Positions 24,617 through 33,428 of a stretch of DNA of 64,000 nt are shown one piece after another; the stretch's first letter is position 1; each line of letters begins with the position of its first letter. The position numbers and the translations under genes are program-made. The stretch comes from Lachnospiraceae bacterium. GTDB lineage: Bacteria; Bacillota; Clostridia; Lachnospirales; Lachnospiraceae. The notes under the pieces were generated by a model. It was not told the origin of the DNA, ran no database searches, and was given only the letters and a program-made list of their open reading frames with translations. The stretch is taken from positions 17,936-81,935 of the forward strand of contig CAJTDX010000015.1 of NCBI GenBank assembly GCA_910575155.1, read 5' to 3'.

Positions 24617-24664
24617 CAGCAGAAAGGCATCGCTTTGGCGGTGCCTTTCTGCTGTCTGTCTTTT
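24617..24664 (+). terminator. strong intrinsic terminator before the head genes
   Basis: CAGCAGAAAGGCAYCG-type arms (24617-24632 and 24639-24654) pair around CTTTGG and are followed by gtctgtctttt. It separates packaging genes from head genes. Confidence 0.8.
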
Positions 24665-24683
24665 GGAAGGGAGCGTGGTTCCT

Positions 24684-26042
24684 ATGGGATTATTCAGTGG
24701 ATTGTTCAGGGCGAGGGACGCACCACAGAACAGGACTTCCGGCAGCGCCTACAGCTTTTTCATGGGCGGCAGCACGAGCGGGAAACGTGTCAATGAGCGT
24801 TCTTCCATGCAGATGACGGCAGTGTATTCCTGCGTCCGGATTCTGTCCGAGGCGGTGGCGGGGCTGCCGCTGCATATGTACCGCTATACGGATAACGGCG
24901 GGAAGGAGAAAGCGGCGGAACACCCGCTGTATTTTTTACTCCATGATGAGCCAAACCCGGAGATGACTTCCTTCGTGTTCCGGGAAACGCTGATGACGCA
25001 CCTGCTCCTTTGGGGCAATGCCTACGCACAGATCATCCGCAACGGCAAGGGGGAGGTCTTGGGGCTGTACCCGCTGATGCCGGACCGGATGGGCGTGGAG
25101 CGTGACAGCAAAGGGCAGCTCTATTATGAATACACGGTGAGCATGGATGACGCGCCGACCGTGAAGGGCAGCACGGTCATCCTGCCGCCGTCGGAGGTGC
25201 TGCATATCCCCGGACTCGGCTTTGACGGTCTGGTTGGCTATTCCCCCATCGCCATGGCAAAGAACGCCATCGGCATGGCGATTGCCTGCGAGGAATACGG
25301 GGCGAAGTTCTTCGCCAACGGCGCACAGCCGAGTGGTGTGCTGGAGCATCCGGGGACGCTGAAAGACCCTTCAAGGGTAAGGGAGAGCTGGCAGTCCACC
25401 TTCGGCGGCAGCCACAACGCAAACAAGGTGGCAGTTTTAGAGGAGGGCATGAAGTATACGCCTATTTCCATTTCCCCGGAACAGGCGCAGTTTTTGGAAA
25501 CGAGGAAATTCCAGATCAATGAGATTGCGAGGATTTTCCGTGTGCCTCCGCACATGGTGGGCGATCTGGAAAAGAGCAGCTTCTCCAACATCGAGCAGCA
25601 GAGCCTTGAGTTCGTGAAATATACACTTGACCCATGGGTGTCAAGATGGGAGCAGTCCATGGCGCGGTCTTTGCTGACCCCAGAGGAAAAGAAGCAGTAT
25701 TTCATGAAGTTCAATGTGGACGGCCTGCTCCGCGGGGATTACCAGAGCCGCATGAACGGGTACGCCGTGGGGCGGCAGAACGGGTGGATGTCCGCAAATG
25801 ACATCCGGGAGCTGGAGAACCTTGACCGTATCCCGGAGGAATTGGGAGGTGATTTGTATTTGATAAACGGGAACATGACAAAATTGTCCGATGCCGGTCT
25901 GTTCGGCAAAAAGGACAGAGAGGAGGAATCCAATGAAAACGAAGAAGTTCTGGAAGTGGAGGAATCAGGCGGAGGCGGGGACGGCTCCGGAGGAGAGGAC
26001 TCTGTTTCTGAACGGCACCATCGCAGAGGAAAGCTGGTTTGA
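24684..26042 (+). CDS. HK97-family portal protein
   Basis: A protein of 452 residues that forms the DNA entry ring of the head. Typical motifs are AVYSCVRILSEAVAGLPLHM near residue 55, PMLPDRM-like YPLMPDRMGVE, GLVGYSPIAMAKNAIGMAIA and the conserved EIARIFRVPPHMVGDLE. The C-terminal 40 residues are an acidic, glycine-rich tail. The ATG at 24684 lies ten bases after GGAAGGGAG. The end overlaps the protease gene by 110 bases in another frame, which is unusually long for this operon. Confidence 0.93.
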   Translation: MGLFSGLFRARDAPQNRTSGSAYSFFMGGSTSGKRVNERSSMQMTAVYSCVRILSEAVAGLPLHMYRYTDNGGKEKAAEHPLYFLLHDEPNPEMTSFVFRETLMTHLLLWGNAYAQIIRNGKGEVLGLYPLMPDRMGVERDSKGQLYYEYTVSMDDAPTVKGSTVILPPSEVLHIPGLGFDGLVGYSPIAMAKNAIGMAIACEEYGAKFFANGAQPSGVLEHPGTLKDPSRVRESWQSTFGGSHNANKVAVLEEGMKYTPISISPEQAQFLETRKFQINEIARIFRVPPHMVGDLEKSSFSNIEQQSLEFVKYTLDPWVSRWEQSMARSLLTPEEKKQYFMKFNVDGLLRGDYQSRMNGYAVGRQNGWMSANDIRELENLDRIPEELGGDLYLINGNMTKLSDAGLFGKKDREEESNENEEVLEVEESGGGGDGSGGEDSVSERHHRRGKLV

Positions 26043-26766
26043 TGATGACGTCACGCCGCAGCTTTTCAAGGATGAGCTGAATGCCGGGAGCGGTGATATT
26101 ACCGTGTGGATCAATTCGCCGGGCGGCGACTGCGTGGCGGCGGCACAGATTTACAATATGCTCTCCAACTACAAAGGCAAGGTAACCGTAAAGATTGATG
26201 GCATCGCTGCTTCGGCGGCATCCGTCATTGCCATGGCAGGCGACACCGTCCTGGTGTCCCCGGTATCCATGCTTATGATTCACAATCCCGCCACCATCGC
26301 CTGGGGCGACCATGCCGAGATGCAGAAGGCCATTGATATGCTTGCCGAAGTGAAGGAGTCCATCATCAATGCTTATGTGTTAAAGACGGGGCTTTCCCGC
26401 CCGAAGCTGTCGCATCTGATGGATGCGGAAACGTGGATGGATGCAAATAAGGCAGTAGAGCTTGGCTTTGCGGATGAGATCATGGCGCGGGCAAAGGCGG
26501 AGCCGGAAAAGGAGCCGGAGGAGGGCGAAGGGGACAGTTCCGAAGAGGATGAGGAAGATGAAAAGAAATTCCCTCCGGCTTCAAGCTCCATGCTGTTTTC
26601 CCGCAGGGCGGCAAACAACGCCCTTTTGAATAAACTGGCCGCCAAATATGGCGGGGAAAAACCGAAAGCAGATATCCAGGCGCAGGCAGAAATCCCTGCG
26701 CCGGATGCAGAAACCGGCCGTTCCGTGGACGCACTCATGGAGCGGCTTAATTTATTGAAACGATAA
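25933..26766 (+). CDS. ClpP-like head maturation protease
   Basis: A protein of 277 residues. The first 190 are a ClpP/crotonase-like serine protease: WINSPGGDCVAAAQIYNMLS, the nucleophile in GIAASAAS (Ser94), MIHNP with His117, and a late Asp in MDANKAVELGFADEI. The rest is an acidic linker and a helical tail that may act as scaffold, since no separate scaffold gene is present. It processes the capsid protein made by the next gene. GAGGAGG precedes the ATG. Confidence 0.92.
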   Translation: MKTKKFWKWRNQAEAGTAPEERTLFLNGTIAEESWFDDDVTPQLFKDELNAGSGDITVWINSPGGDCVAAAQIYNMLSNYKGKVTVKIDGIAASAASVIAMAGDTVLVSPVSMLMIHNPATIAWGDHAEMQKAIDMLAEVKESIINAYVLKTGLSRPKLSHLMDAETWMDANKAVELGFADEIMARAKAEPEKEPEEGEGDSSEEDEEDEKKFPPASSSMLFSRRAANNALLNKLAAKYGGEKPKADIQAQAEIPAPDAETGRSVDALMERLNLLKR

Positions 26767-26782
26767 GAAGGAGGATTTCATT

Positions 26783-28003
26783 ATGACGATTCTTGAACTG
26801 CGCGAGAAGCGCGCAAAAGCATGGGAGGCGGCAAAGGCATTCTTAGATTCCCACAGGAAGGAAAACGGAGTCCTTTCCGCAGAGGATGACGCCGCATACA
26901 CGAAGATGGAGCAGGAGATCACAGACCTTGGGAAAGAGATCGCAAGGCTGGAGCGGCAGGAGGCCCTGGATGCGGAACTGAACCGCCCGGTGAACAGGCC
27001 CCTTACAGGGAAGCCGGGCGGCAGGGCAGATGCGGACGATGGGGAGGATAAGACCGGGCGCGCCTCCGACGATTACCGGAAGAACTTCTGGAACGCCATG
27101 CGCTCCAAGGCACCGATGCCCGCAGTCACCAATGCCCTGCAGGTCGGCACGGACTCCGAGGGCGGCTATCTGGTACCGGATGAATACGAGCGCACATTGG
27201 TGGAAGCACTGGAGGAGGAGAACATCTTCCGGCAGATGGCGAAGGTCATCAAGACCTCCAGCGGGGACCGCAAGATTCCCGTGGTGGCTTCCAAGGGTAC
27301 GGCGTCATGGATTGACGAGGAGGGCGCATACCCGGAGAGCGACGATTCCTTCGGGCAGGTTTCCATCGGGGCTTACAAGCTGGGCACCATGATTAAGGTT
27401 TCCGAGGAGCTGTTAAACGACAGCGTGTTTGACCTGCAGTCCTATATCTCCCGCGAGTTTGCCCGCCGCATCGGGGCGAAGGAAGAGGAGGCGTTCTTCA
27501 CGGGGGACGGCAAGGGCAAGCCGTTAGGGGTGCTTGCGGCCACTGGCGGCGCGGAAACGGGCGTGACCGCGGCATCTGCCACGGCAGTGACGGCGGATGA
27601 GCTGATGGATCTGTATTATTCGCTGAAATCCCCGTACCGCAAGAAATCCGTGTGGGTGCTGAACGACTCTACCATCAAGGCCATCCGCAAGCTGAAGGAC
27701 AATAACGGGCAGTACCTGTGGCAGCCGTCCCTGACAGCCGGGGCTCCGGACATGATCTTAGGCCGCCCCATCAAGACTTCTGCATATATGCCGGCCATTG
27801 CCGCGGGAGCGAAGACCATCGCTTTCGGTGATTTCAGCTACTATTGGATTGCTGACAGGCAGGGGCGCAGCTTCAAGCGCCTGAATGAGCTGTTTGCAGC
27901 CACCGGGCAGGTGGGATTCCTCGCTTCACAGCGTGTGGACGGGAAGATGATCCTTGCGGAGGCAGTGAAGGTGCTGGTGCAGAAGGCCGCATCCGCAGGT
28001 TAA
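26783..28003 (+). CDS. HK97-like major capsid protein
   Basis: A protein of 406 residues. The first 100 or so (LRGEKR-like LREKRAKAWEAAKAFLD, coiled) form the delta domain removed by the protease. The mature shell protein starts near AMRSKAP. The core shows LVPDEYERTLVEALEEENIF, IDEEGAYPESDDSFGQVSI and LGRPIKTSAYMP, all typical of the HK97 fold. AAGGAGG precedes the ATG. It follows portal and protease in the standard order. Confidence 0.95.
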   Translation: MTILELREKRAKAWEAAKAFLDSHRKENGVLSAEDDAAYTKMEQEITDLGKEIARLERQEALDAELNRPVNRPLTGKPGGRADADDGEDKTGRASDDYRKNFWNAMRSKAPMPAVTNALQVGTDSEGGYLVPDEYERTLVEALEEENIFRQMAKVIKTSSGDRKIPVVASKGTASWIDEEGAYPESDDSFGQVSIGAYKLGTMIKVSEELLNDSVFDLQSYISREFARRIGAKEEEAFFTGDGKGKPLGVLAATGGAETGVTAASATAVTADELMDLYYSLKSPYRKKSVWVLNDSTIKAIRKLKDNNGQYLWQPSLTAGAPDMILGRPIKTSAYMPAIAAGAKTIAFGDFSYYWIADRQGRSFKRLNELFAATGQVGFLASQRVDGKMILAEAVKVLVQKAASAG

Positions 28004-28023
28004 TGAAAGGGGGTGCTGCAGGC

Positions 28024-28299
28024 ATGGCGGTGACGCTGGAAGAAATGAAGAACTACCTCCGTGTGGATTATGACGATGATGATGCCCTGATTGAAAGCAT
28101 GGTCAGGGCATCGGAAAAAATCTGCATGGATGTGGCGAGGATGGATGACACGCAGGAATTTTACGCAGTGGAAAATGCAGAGATAGCAGTACAGTATACG
28201 GCCGCCTATCTGTATGAACACCGGGAGGATGCCGACCACCATGCCATGATGCTGACGCTCCGTGCGCTTCTTTCCGGCAGCCGGAAGGAGGCGTTCTGA
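28024..28299 (+). CDS. head-tail connector (gp6-like)
   Basis: A protein of 91 residues, all helical (VTLEEMKNYLRVDYDDDDAL, then IAVQYTAAYLYEHREDADHH), which is the pattern of HK97 gp6/SPP1 gp15 connectors that bind the portal ring. The ATG at 28024 has AAAGGGGG ten bases upstream; an earlier ATG at 28003 overlaps the capsid stop and lacks a site. Its end overlaps the next gene (TGATGG). Confidence 0.85.
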   Translation: MAVTLEEMKNYLRVDYDDDDALIESMVRASEKICMDVARMDDTQEFYAVENAEIAVQYTAAYLYEHREDADHHAMMLTLRALLSGSRKEAF

Positions 28300-28640
28300 T
28301 GGAGGTTTCCCTTTTGAATGTCCGCATCACCTTTCAGAAGAATGCCGTGGAGGTGGACAGCATCGGCAACCACAAAAACACATGGGCAGATTATTATTCC
28401 TGCCATGCTACAGTAAGCGGTGAGGCCGGGAAGCAGACCAGTGAGACAGATGTGGCCGGAACCGTGGCGGATGAATCGGAGGTTTCGTTTACTGTCCGCT
28501 GGTGCAGGAAAGCGTCCGCGGTTGATTCCACGGGGTACCGGGTGGTTTTTGGCGGGGAGCTGTACGACATCCTCGCCATCGACCACATGAATTATAAAAA
28601 GAAATGCATTAAATTCAAGTGCAGGAAAGCGAGGCGGTGA
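28299..28640 (+). CDS. head closure protein
   Basis: A protein of 113 residues with the beta-barrel head-closure pattern (NVRITFQKNAVEVDSIGNHK, then WADYYSCHATVSGE and YRVVFGGELYDILAIDHMN). It plugs the connector after packaging, like SPP1 gp16. The gene starts inside the stop of the connector gene. Confidence 0.85.
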   Translation: MEVSLLNVRITFQKNAVEVDSIGNHKNTWADYYSCHATVSGEAGKQTSETDVAGTVADESEVSFTVRWCRKASAVDSTGYRVVFGGELYDILAIDHMNYKKKCIKFKCRKARR

Positions 28641-28642
28641 GG

Positions 28643-29023
28643 ATGGCGAGCGGCGTATCTATTGACCGGATGGCGGAGGAGATCATGAAGGGGCTGACGG
28701 AATATGCGGACCTTGCCACGGAGGATGTGAAAAAAGCGGTGAAGAAAGCCGGGACAGCGGTACGCAGGGACATTGAAACCAACGCACCCAAGGACACCGG
28801 GAAGTATGCAAAGTCATGGGCGGTGAAGACCACGAAGGAAACATCCAATTCGCTGGAAGTGACGGTGCATTCCAGGAACCGCTACCAGCTTTCGCACCTT
28901 CTGGAACACGGCCACGCCAAGCGGGGAGGCGGGCGCGTCCCGGCAAAGCCGCATATCGCGGCGGCGGAGCAGGCCGGCATAGAGCAGCTTGAAAAAGAGA
29001 TACAGAAAGCATTGGAGGGATAA
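28643..29023 (+). CDS. HK97 gp10-like tail completion protein
   Basis: A protein of 126 residues with the gp10-family signature ETNAPKDTGKYAKSWAVKTT and LSHLLEHGHAKRGGGRVPAK, ending in a helix. It takes part in joining head and tail. The start is uncertain: ATG 28643 is preferred, with GTG 28637 and GTG 28619 as options. Confidence 0.85.
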   Translation: MASGVSIDRMAEEIMKGLTEYADLATEDVKKAVKKAGTAVRRDIETNAPKDTGKYAKSWAVKTTKETSNSLEVTVHSRNRYQLSHLLEHGHAKRGGGRVPAKPHIAAAEQAGIEQLEKEIQKALEG

Positions 29024-29026
29024 ATT

Positions 29027-29365
29027 GTGAAAACATTACTGGCGCTTTTAAAAGAAACCGGCATCCCCTTCGCCTATGACCATTTTGCGGAGGGCGAATC
29101 GCCGGAGCCGCCGTTTGTCTGCTACCTCCTGCCGCAGAGCGACAATTTCGCCGCTGACGGCATGGTGTACTTCAAGGCGAGCGGCGTGAAGATAGAGCTG
29201 TACACCGACACCAAGGACCCGTCGGTGGAGAAGAAACTGGAGGACGCGCTGGATAAGCGGCGCATCTTCTACAACAAGTCGGAGGTCTGGATTGCCAGCG
29301 AGAAGCTGTACGAGGTCCTCTACCAGTTTGACATGGAGGTGGTTTACGATGCCGAAGAAGAATAA
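29027..29365 (+). CDS. tail terminator-like protein
   Basis: A protein of 112 residues (LLALLKETGIPFAYDHFAEG, then FKASGVKIELYTDTKDPSVE). Size, fold pattern and position between the gp10-like and major tail genes fit the tail terminator that caps the tube. The start is GTG at 29027 after GGAGGG. It overlaps the next gene by 17 bases. Confidence 0.75.
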   Translation: MKTLLALLKETGIPFAYDHFAEGESPEPPFVCYLLPQSDNFAADGMVYFKASGVKIELYTDTKDPSVEKKLEDALDKRRIFYNKSEVWIASEKLYEVLYQFDMEVVYDAEEE

Positions 29366-29978
29366 AGTGAAATTCAACATCTGCAACGTGCATTATGCAC
29401 TGCTGACGCTGGAAACGGACGGGGTGGTGTCCTTTGGCACGCCTGTTGCGATGCCCGGTGCCGTTTCCCTTTCCCTGGACCCCAACGGCGAGCCGAGCAA
29501 TTTTTATGCAGACGGGTACGCTTATTATACCGTCAGCAACAACATGGGCTACGAGGGGGATCTGGAGCTTGCCATGGTGCCGGAGAGCTTCCGCACCGAC
29601 GTGCTGAAGGAGGCCCTGGATGAGAATAAGGTGCTTTTAGAGAACGCCAACGCGGAGACGGAAAACTTTGCCCTGCTGTTCGAGTTTGACGGCGATGTGC
29701 GCAAAATCCGCCATGTGCTGTACAACTGCTCGGCGGCGCGGCCGACCATTGAGTCCCAGACCAACGAGGAGGAGATCGAGGTGCAGACCGAGACGCTGTC
29801 CATCACGGCGGCTCCGCTGGCGAGCGGCTATGTAAAGGCAAAGACCGGGGACAGCACCACGGACGAGGTCTACCAGAACTGGTACAAGAGCGTGTACCTG
29901 CCGGATGCGGCATCAGGAGGCACTTCCGGCGGTGATACAGAAAATGGCGGCACGACTGATACAGAAGGGGAGGGATAA
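29349..29978 (+). CDS. major tail tube protein
   Basis: A protein of 209 residues. The motifs GAVSLSLDPNGEPSNFYADG and GYEGDLELAMVPESFRTDVL are typical of the phi13-type major tail proteins. The last 25 residues are a Gly/Thr/Asp-rich flexible tail. The ATG at 29349 follows GGAGGTGG. It forms the tail tube around the tape measure encoded downstream. Confidence 0.88.
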   Translation: MPKKNKVKFNICNVHYALLTLETDGVVSFGTPVAMPGAVSLSLDPNGEPSNFYADGYAYYTVSNNMGYEGDLELAMVPESFRTDVLKEALDENKVLLENANAETENFALLFEFDGDVRKIRHVLYNCSAARPTIESQTNEEEIEVQTETLSITAAPLASGYVKAKTGDSTTDEVYQNWYKSVYLPDAASGGTSGGDTENGGTTDTEGEG

Positions 29979-29981
29979 CCT

Positions 29982-30359
29982 ATGAGCATGAAACAGAATA
30001 TCGAGATTGACGGGAAGCAGGTGCCTTTCAAGGCGTCCGCGGCTATCCCGCGTATTTACCGGATGAAGTTCCACCGGGATATTTATAAAGACCTGCGTTC
30101 CTTGGAGAAATCCATCGGTGACGGGGACGAGGAGAGTTCCAACTTAGATTTGTTTTCGTTGGAGATGTTCGAGAACATCGCCTATGTGATGGCGAAACAC
30201 GCAGACCCCAAAATCCCGGACAGCCCGGAGGAATGGCTGGATGAATTCAACACCTTCTCCATCTACCAAGTGCTGCCCAAGCTGATACAGCTTTGGGGGC
30301 TGAACGTGCAGACGGATGTCCAGTCTAAAAAAAACTTCGCCCGACTGACCGGGAAATGA
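29982..30359 (+). CDS. tail assembly chaperone, short product (G-like)
   Basis: A protein of 125 residues (IEIDGKQVPFKASAAIPRIY, then EEWLDEFNTFSIYQVLPKLI) of the tail chaperone type. It lies between tail tube and tape measure genes, as in lambda G and GT. A slippery A-run at 30327-30334 near its end allows a -1 shift into an extension ending at 30523. Confidence 0.85.
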   Translation: MSMKQNIEIDGKQVPFKASAAIPRIYRMKFHRDIYKDLRSLEKSIGDGDEESSNLDLFSLEMFENIAYVMAKHADPKIPDSPEEWLDEFNTFSIYQVLPKLIQLWGLNVQTDVQSKKNFARLTGK

Positions 30360-30523
30360 CAACGCCGCTGTTCCTGCTCCGGTGCGTACAGCTTGGGCTT
30401 TCCATCCGCGACCTTGACCTGCTTACCATCGGGATGGTCAACGATATGTTCGCAGAGAGCAGGAATGACGAATACAAGGGCTATAAGGAAATCGCTACCC
30501 AGGAGGATTTTGACCGCTTTTAG
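30329..30523 (+). CDS. -1 frameshift extension of the tail assembly chaperone (T-like)
   Basis: At A-AAA-AAC (30329-30335) the frame of the 29982 gene can slip back by one base. The new frame is open to TAG at 30521-30523 and encodes about 62 further residues (EMTTPLFLLRCVQLGLSIRD, then LLTIGMVNDMFAESRNDEYK), which have the look of known T extensions. The fused protein would span 29982-30523. Whether the rest is also made separately from an ATG at 30356 is unknown. Confidence 0.82.
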   Translation, partial: KKLRPTDREMTTPLFLLRCVQLGLSIRDLDLLTIGMVNDMFAESRNDEYKGYKEIATQEDFDRF

Positions 30524-30575
30524 GCGGCGTCCCCCTGGGTTTATTTTGGCATTTTAACAGGAAGGGGTGTCCGCC

Positions 30576-33413
30576 GTGGCGAACAGAATCAAGGGTATCA
30601 CTGTTGAGATCGGCGGGGATACCACCAAACTACAGACCGCATTAAAGGGAGTCAATTCCTCCATCCGGGATACGCAGGGACAGTTGCGGGATGTGGAGAA
30701 GCTCTTAAAATTGGACCCCGGCAACACGGAGCTGCTGGCACAGAAGCACCGGCTTTTGGGCGAGGCAGTGGCGGGGACGAAGGAAAAGCTGGAGACCCTA
30801 AAGACCGCCGCAGAGCAGGCAAACACGGTCCTTGCCAATGGGGAAATCTCACAGGACCAGTACGATGCCCTCCAGAGGGAGATCATCGAAACGGAAAACA
30901 ATCTGCGTGACCTGGAGCGGCAGGCAGGGCAGTCCGCTGTGGCATTACAGAAAATCGCCGCCACGGGTGAAAAGCTGAAGACTGTCGGGGATAACATTTC
31001 CTCCGCCGGGCAGAAGCTGCTCCCCGTCACGGCAGGCGTGACTGCCCTCGGCACGGCGGCGGTCAGCACGGCGGCAAACTTTGAAAGCTCCATGTCGCAG
31101 GTGCAGGCAACGATGGGAATCACGAAGGATGCCATGTCCACGGTCAACGGCGAGAGCGTCAACACGATGGATACGCTTTCCGCACTGGCAAAGAAGATGG
31201 GCAGCGAGACAGCATTCTCCGCAAGCGAGTGTGCGGAGGCTTTGAACTACCTCGCCCTTGCCGGGTACGACACGCAGCAGATGTGCGACACGCTGCCTAC
31301 CGTCCTGAACCTTGCGGCGGCCGGCGGCATTGACCTTGCGGCGGCGTCGGACATGGTGACGGACGCCATGTCTGCCCTGGGCATGGGCGTGGATGAGGCG
31401 GGGACGATGGTGGACCAGATGGCGAAGACCGCCTCCACCACCAACACCTCCGTGGCGCAGCTTGGCGAGGGCATCCTTACCATCGGTGCGACCGCAAAGA
31501 CCGTGAAAGGCGGTACAGCGGAGCTGAACACGGCTCTTGGCATCCTCGCCAACAACGGCATCAAGGGCGCGGAGGGCGGCACACATCTGCGTAACGTCAT
31601 CCTTTCCCTGCAGAACCCGACCGACAAGGCGGCTGCCTGCATGGAGCAGCTTGGCTTGGATGTTTATGATTCCGAGGGGAATATGCGCTCCCTCAATGAC
31701 ATCCTCGGTGACCTGAACACAAGCATGGACGGCATGACGGCGGCGGAGAAGTCCAACATCATCGGGCAGATTTTCAACAAGACCGACCTGTCCTCCGTGA
31801 ATGCCCTGCTTGCCAACACGGGAAGCACATGGGATGACCTGCAGCAGTCCATCATTGACAGCGGCGGTGCGGCGCAGCAGATGGCGGACACACAGCTTGA
31901 CAACCTGCAGGGGCAGATCACGATTTTAAAGTCAGCCTTGGAAGGGCTGGCTATTTCTTTTGGGGAGCTTCTGCTGCCCGCCATCAAAATGATTGTCGGA
32001 TGGGTGCAGAAGTTCGTGGACTGGCTGAACGGCATGGACGAGGGGACGAAGAAAGTGGTGACTACCATCGCGCTCCTTGCGGCGGCTCTTGGGCCGGTGC
32101 TGATTGTCATCGGGAAAGTGGTGTCTGCGGTCGGCACGATTATGACCATAGTGCCGAAGGTGGCAGGAGTCATCAATACGGTAAAGACCGCTTTCGCCGC
32201 CTTAAACACCACCATGCTTGCCAATCCCATATTCCTCATTATCGCAGCGATTACGGCACTGGTGGCGGCATTTATTTATCTGTGGAACACAAATGAGGAT
32301 TTCCGGCAGTTCTGGATCAACCTCTGGGAGAATGTGAAGGAGGTCGCCATTGCCGTATGGGAGGCAATCAAGAACTTCTTTTCGGCAGCATGGGAGGCCA
32401 TCTCGTCCACGGCGCAGGCAGTTTGGAACGGGATAAAGGATTTCTTTTCCGGGCTGTGGGAAGGGATAAAAACGATATTCAGCACTGTGGTGGAAGTGAT
32501 AAAGACCATCATCACCACCTATTTCAATATTTACAAGACCATCATCACAACGGTCTTAAATGCGATAAAGACGGTATTTACGACCGTATGGAATGGAATC
32601 AAAACCGTGGTCACCACGGTGGTGACGGCAATCCAGACCTTTATCACCACGGCATGGAACGCCATCAAAAATACAGTCACTACAGTCCTGAATGCGATAA
32701 AGACGGTAATTACCACAGTATGGAATGCAATCAAGTCCGCGGTCACAAGTGTGGTAAATGCTATAAAAAATGTAATTTCTACCGTTTGGAACGGGATAAA
32801 GAACACGGTCAGCACTGTGGTTAACGGCATAAAAAATACAGTTTCCACGGTGTTCAATAACATCAAGTCCTCCATCAGCGGAACCATGGGCAATATTGTG
32901 TCTGTGATAAAGAACGGCTTTAACCAGGCGATTTCCTTCATCACGAGCCTTCCGTCCAAAGCCCTGCAGTGGGGCAAGGACATGATCATGGGCATCGTGA
33001 ACGGCATTAAGAGCTGTATCGGCGCTGTGGGCGATGCCGTGAGTAGCGTGGCGAATAAAATAAAATCTTTCCTGCACTTCTCCGTGCCGGACGAAGGGCC
33101 GCTGACTGATTACGAGAGCTGGATGCCGGACTTCATGAAGGGGCTGGCAAAGGGCATCGAGGACAGCAAGAGCATGGTGGCAAAAGCAATGGACGGCGTG
33201 GCGGCAGACATGATCCTGAACCCTTCCGCAACCGTGCAGGAGATTTCTGTATCCGGAGATGGAACTGGAGGCTCCCCGCAGGGAAGCTCCATAAACGGCC
33301 CGCTGATCGAGGTGAAGGAAATGAACGTGAGGAGCGAGGAGGACATCCGCAAAATTTCACAGCAGCTTTACCGGCAGCTCCAGCAGGGGCGGCGGGCAAA
33401 CGGGTATTCGTAA
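30576..33413 (+). CDS. tail tape measure protein
   Basis: A protein of 945 residues that fixes tail length. Residues 1-150 are coiled (LKGVNSSIRDTQGQLRDVEK). Then comes a TP901-type core (SAFSASECAEALNYLALAGY, later LGMGVDEAGTMVDQMAKTAS), hydrophobic segments (TIALLAAALGPVLIVIGKVV) and a run of 17 repeats of 11 residues (DNA 32322-32882). The start is taken as GTG at 30576, eight bases after GGAAGGGG; GTG 30567 lies within that site. It follows the chaperone genes as usual. Confidence 0.93.
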   Translation: MANRIKGITVEIGGDTTKLQTALKGVNSSIRDTQGQLRDVEKLLKLDPGNTELLAQKHRLLGEAVAGTKEKLETLKTAAEQANTVLANGEISQDQYDALQREIIETENNLRDLERQAGQSAVALQKIAATGEKLKTVGDNISSAGQKLLPVTAGVTALGTAAVSTAANFESSMSQVQATMGITKDAMSTVNGESVNTMDTLSALAKKMGSETAFSASECAEALNYLALAGYDTQQMCDTLPTVLNLAAAGGIDLAAASDMVTDAMSALGMGVDEAGTMVDQMAKTASTTNTSVAQLGEGILTIGATAKTVKGGTAELNTALGILANNGIKGAEGGTHLRNVILSLQNPTDKAAACMEQLGLDVYDSEGNMRSLNDILGDLNTSMDGMTAAEKSNIIGQIFNKTDLSSVNALLANTGSTWDDLQQSIIDSGGAAQQMADTQLDNLQGQITILKSALEGLAISFGELLLPAIKMIVGWVQKFVDWLNGMDEGTKKVVTTIALLAAALGPVLIVIGKVVSAVGTIMTIVPKVAGVINTVKTAFAALNTTMLANPIFLIIAAITALVAAFIYLWNTNEDFRQFWINLWENVKEVAIAVWEAIKNFFSAAWEAISSTAQAVWNGIKDFFSGLWEGIKTIFSTVVEVIKTIITTYFNIYKTIITTVLNAIKTVFTTVWNGIKTVVTTVVTAIQTFITTAWNAIKNTVTTVLNAIKTVITTVWNAIKSAVTSVVNAIKNVISTVWNGIKNTVSTVVNGIKNTVSTVFNNIKSSISGTMGNIVSVIKNGFNQAISFITSLPSKALQWGKDMIMGIVNGIKSCIGAVGDAVSSVANKIKSFLHFSVPDEGPLTDYESWMPDFMKGLAKGIEDSKSMVAKAMDGVAADMILNPSATVQEISVSGDGTGGSPQGSSINGPLIEVKEMNVRSEEDIRKISQQLYRQLQQGRRANGYS
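32322..32882 (+). repeat. 17 tandem 33-base repeats in the tape measure gene
   Basis: Exactly 561 bases encode 17 units of 11 residues with the consensus V-W-N-x-I-K-x-x-x-T-T (for example VLNAIKTVITT, VWNGIKNTVST). The aromatic or Val pair is followed by Asn and Ile-Lys at fixed positions. Unit divergence is highest at the left end. Confidence 0.9.
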
Positions 33414-33428
33414 AGGAGGGATGCATGG

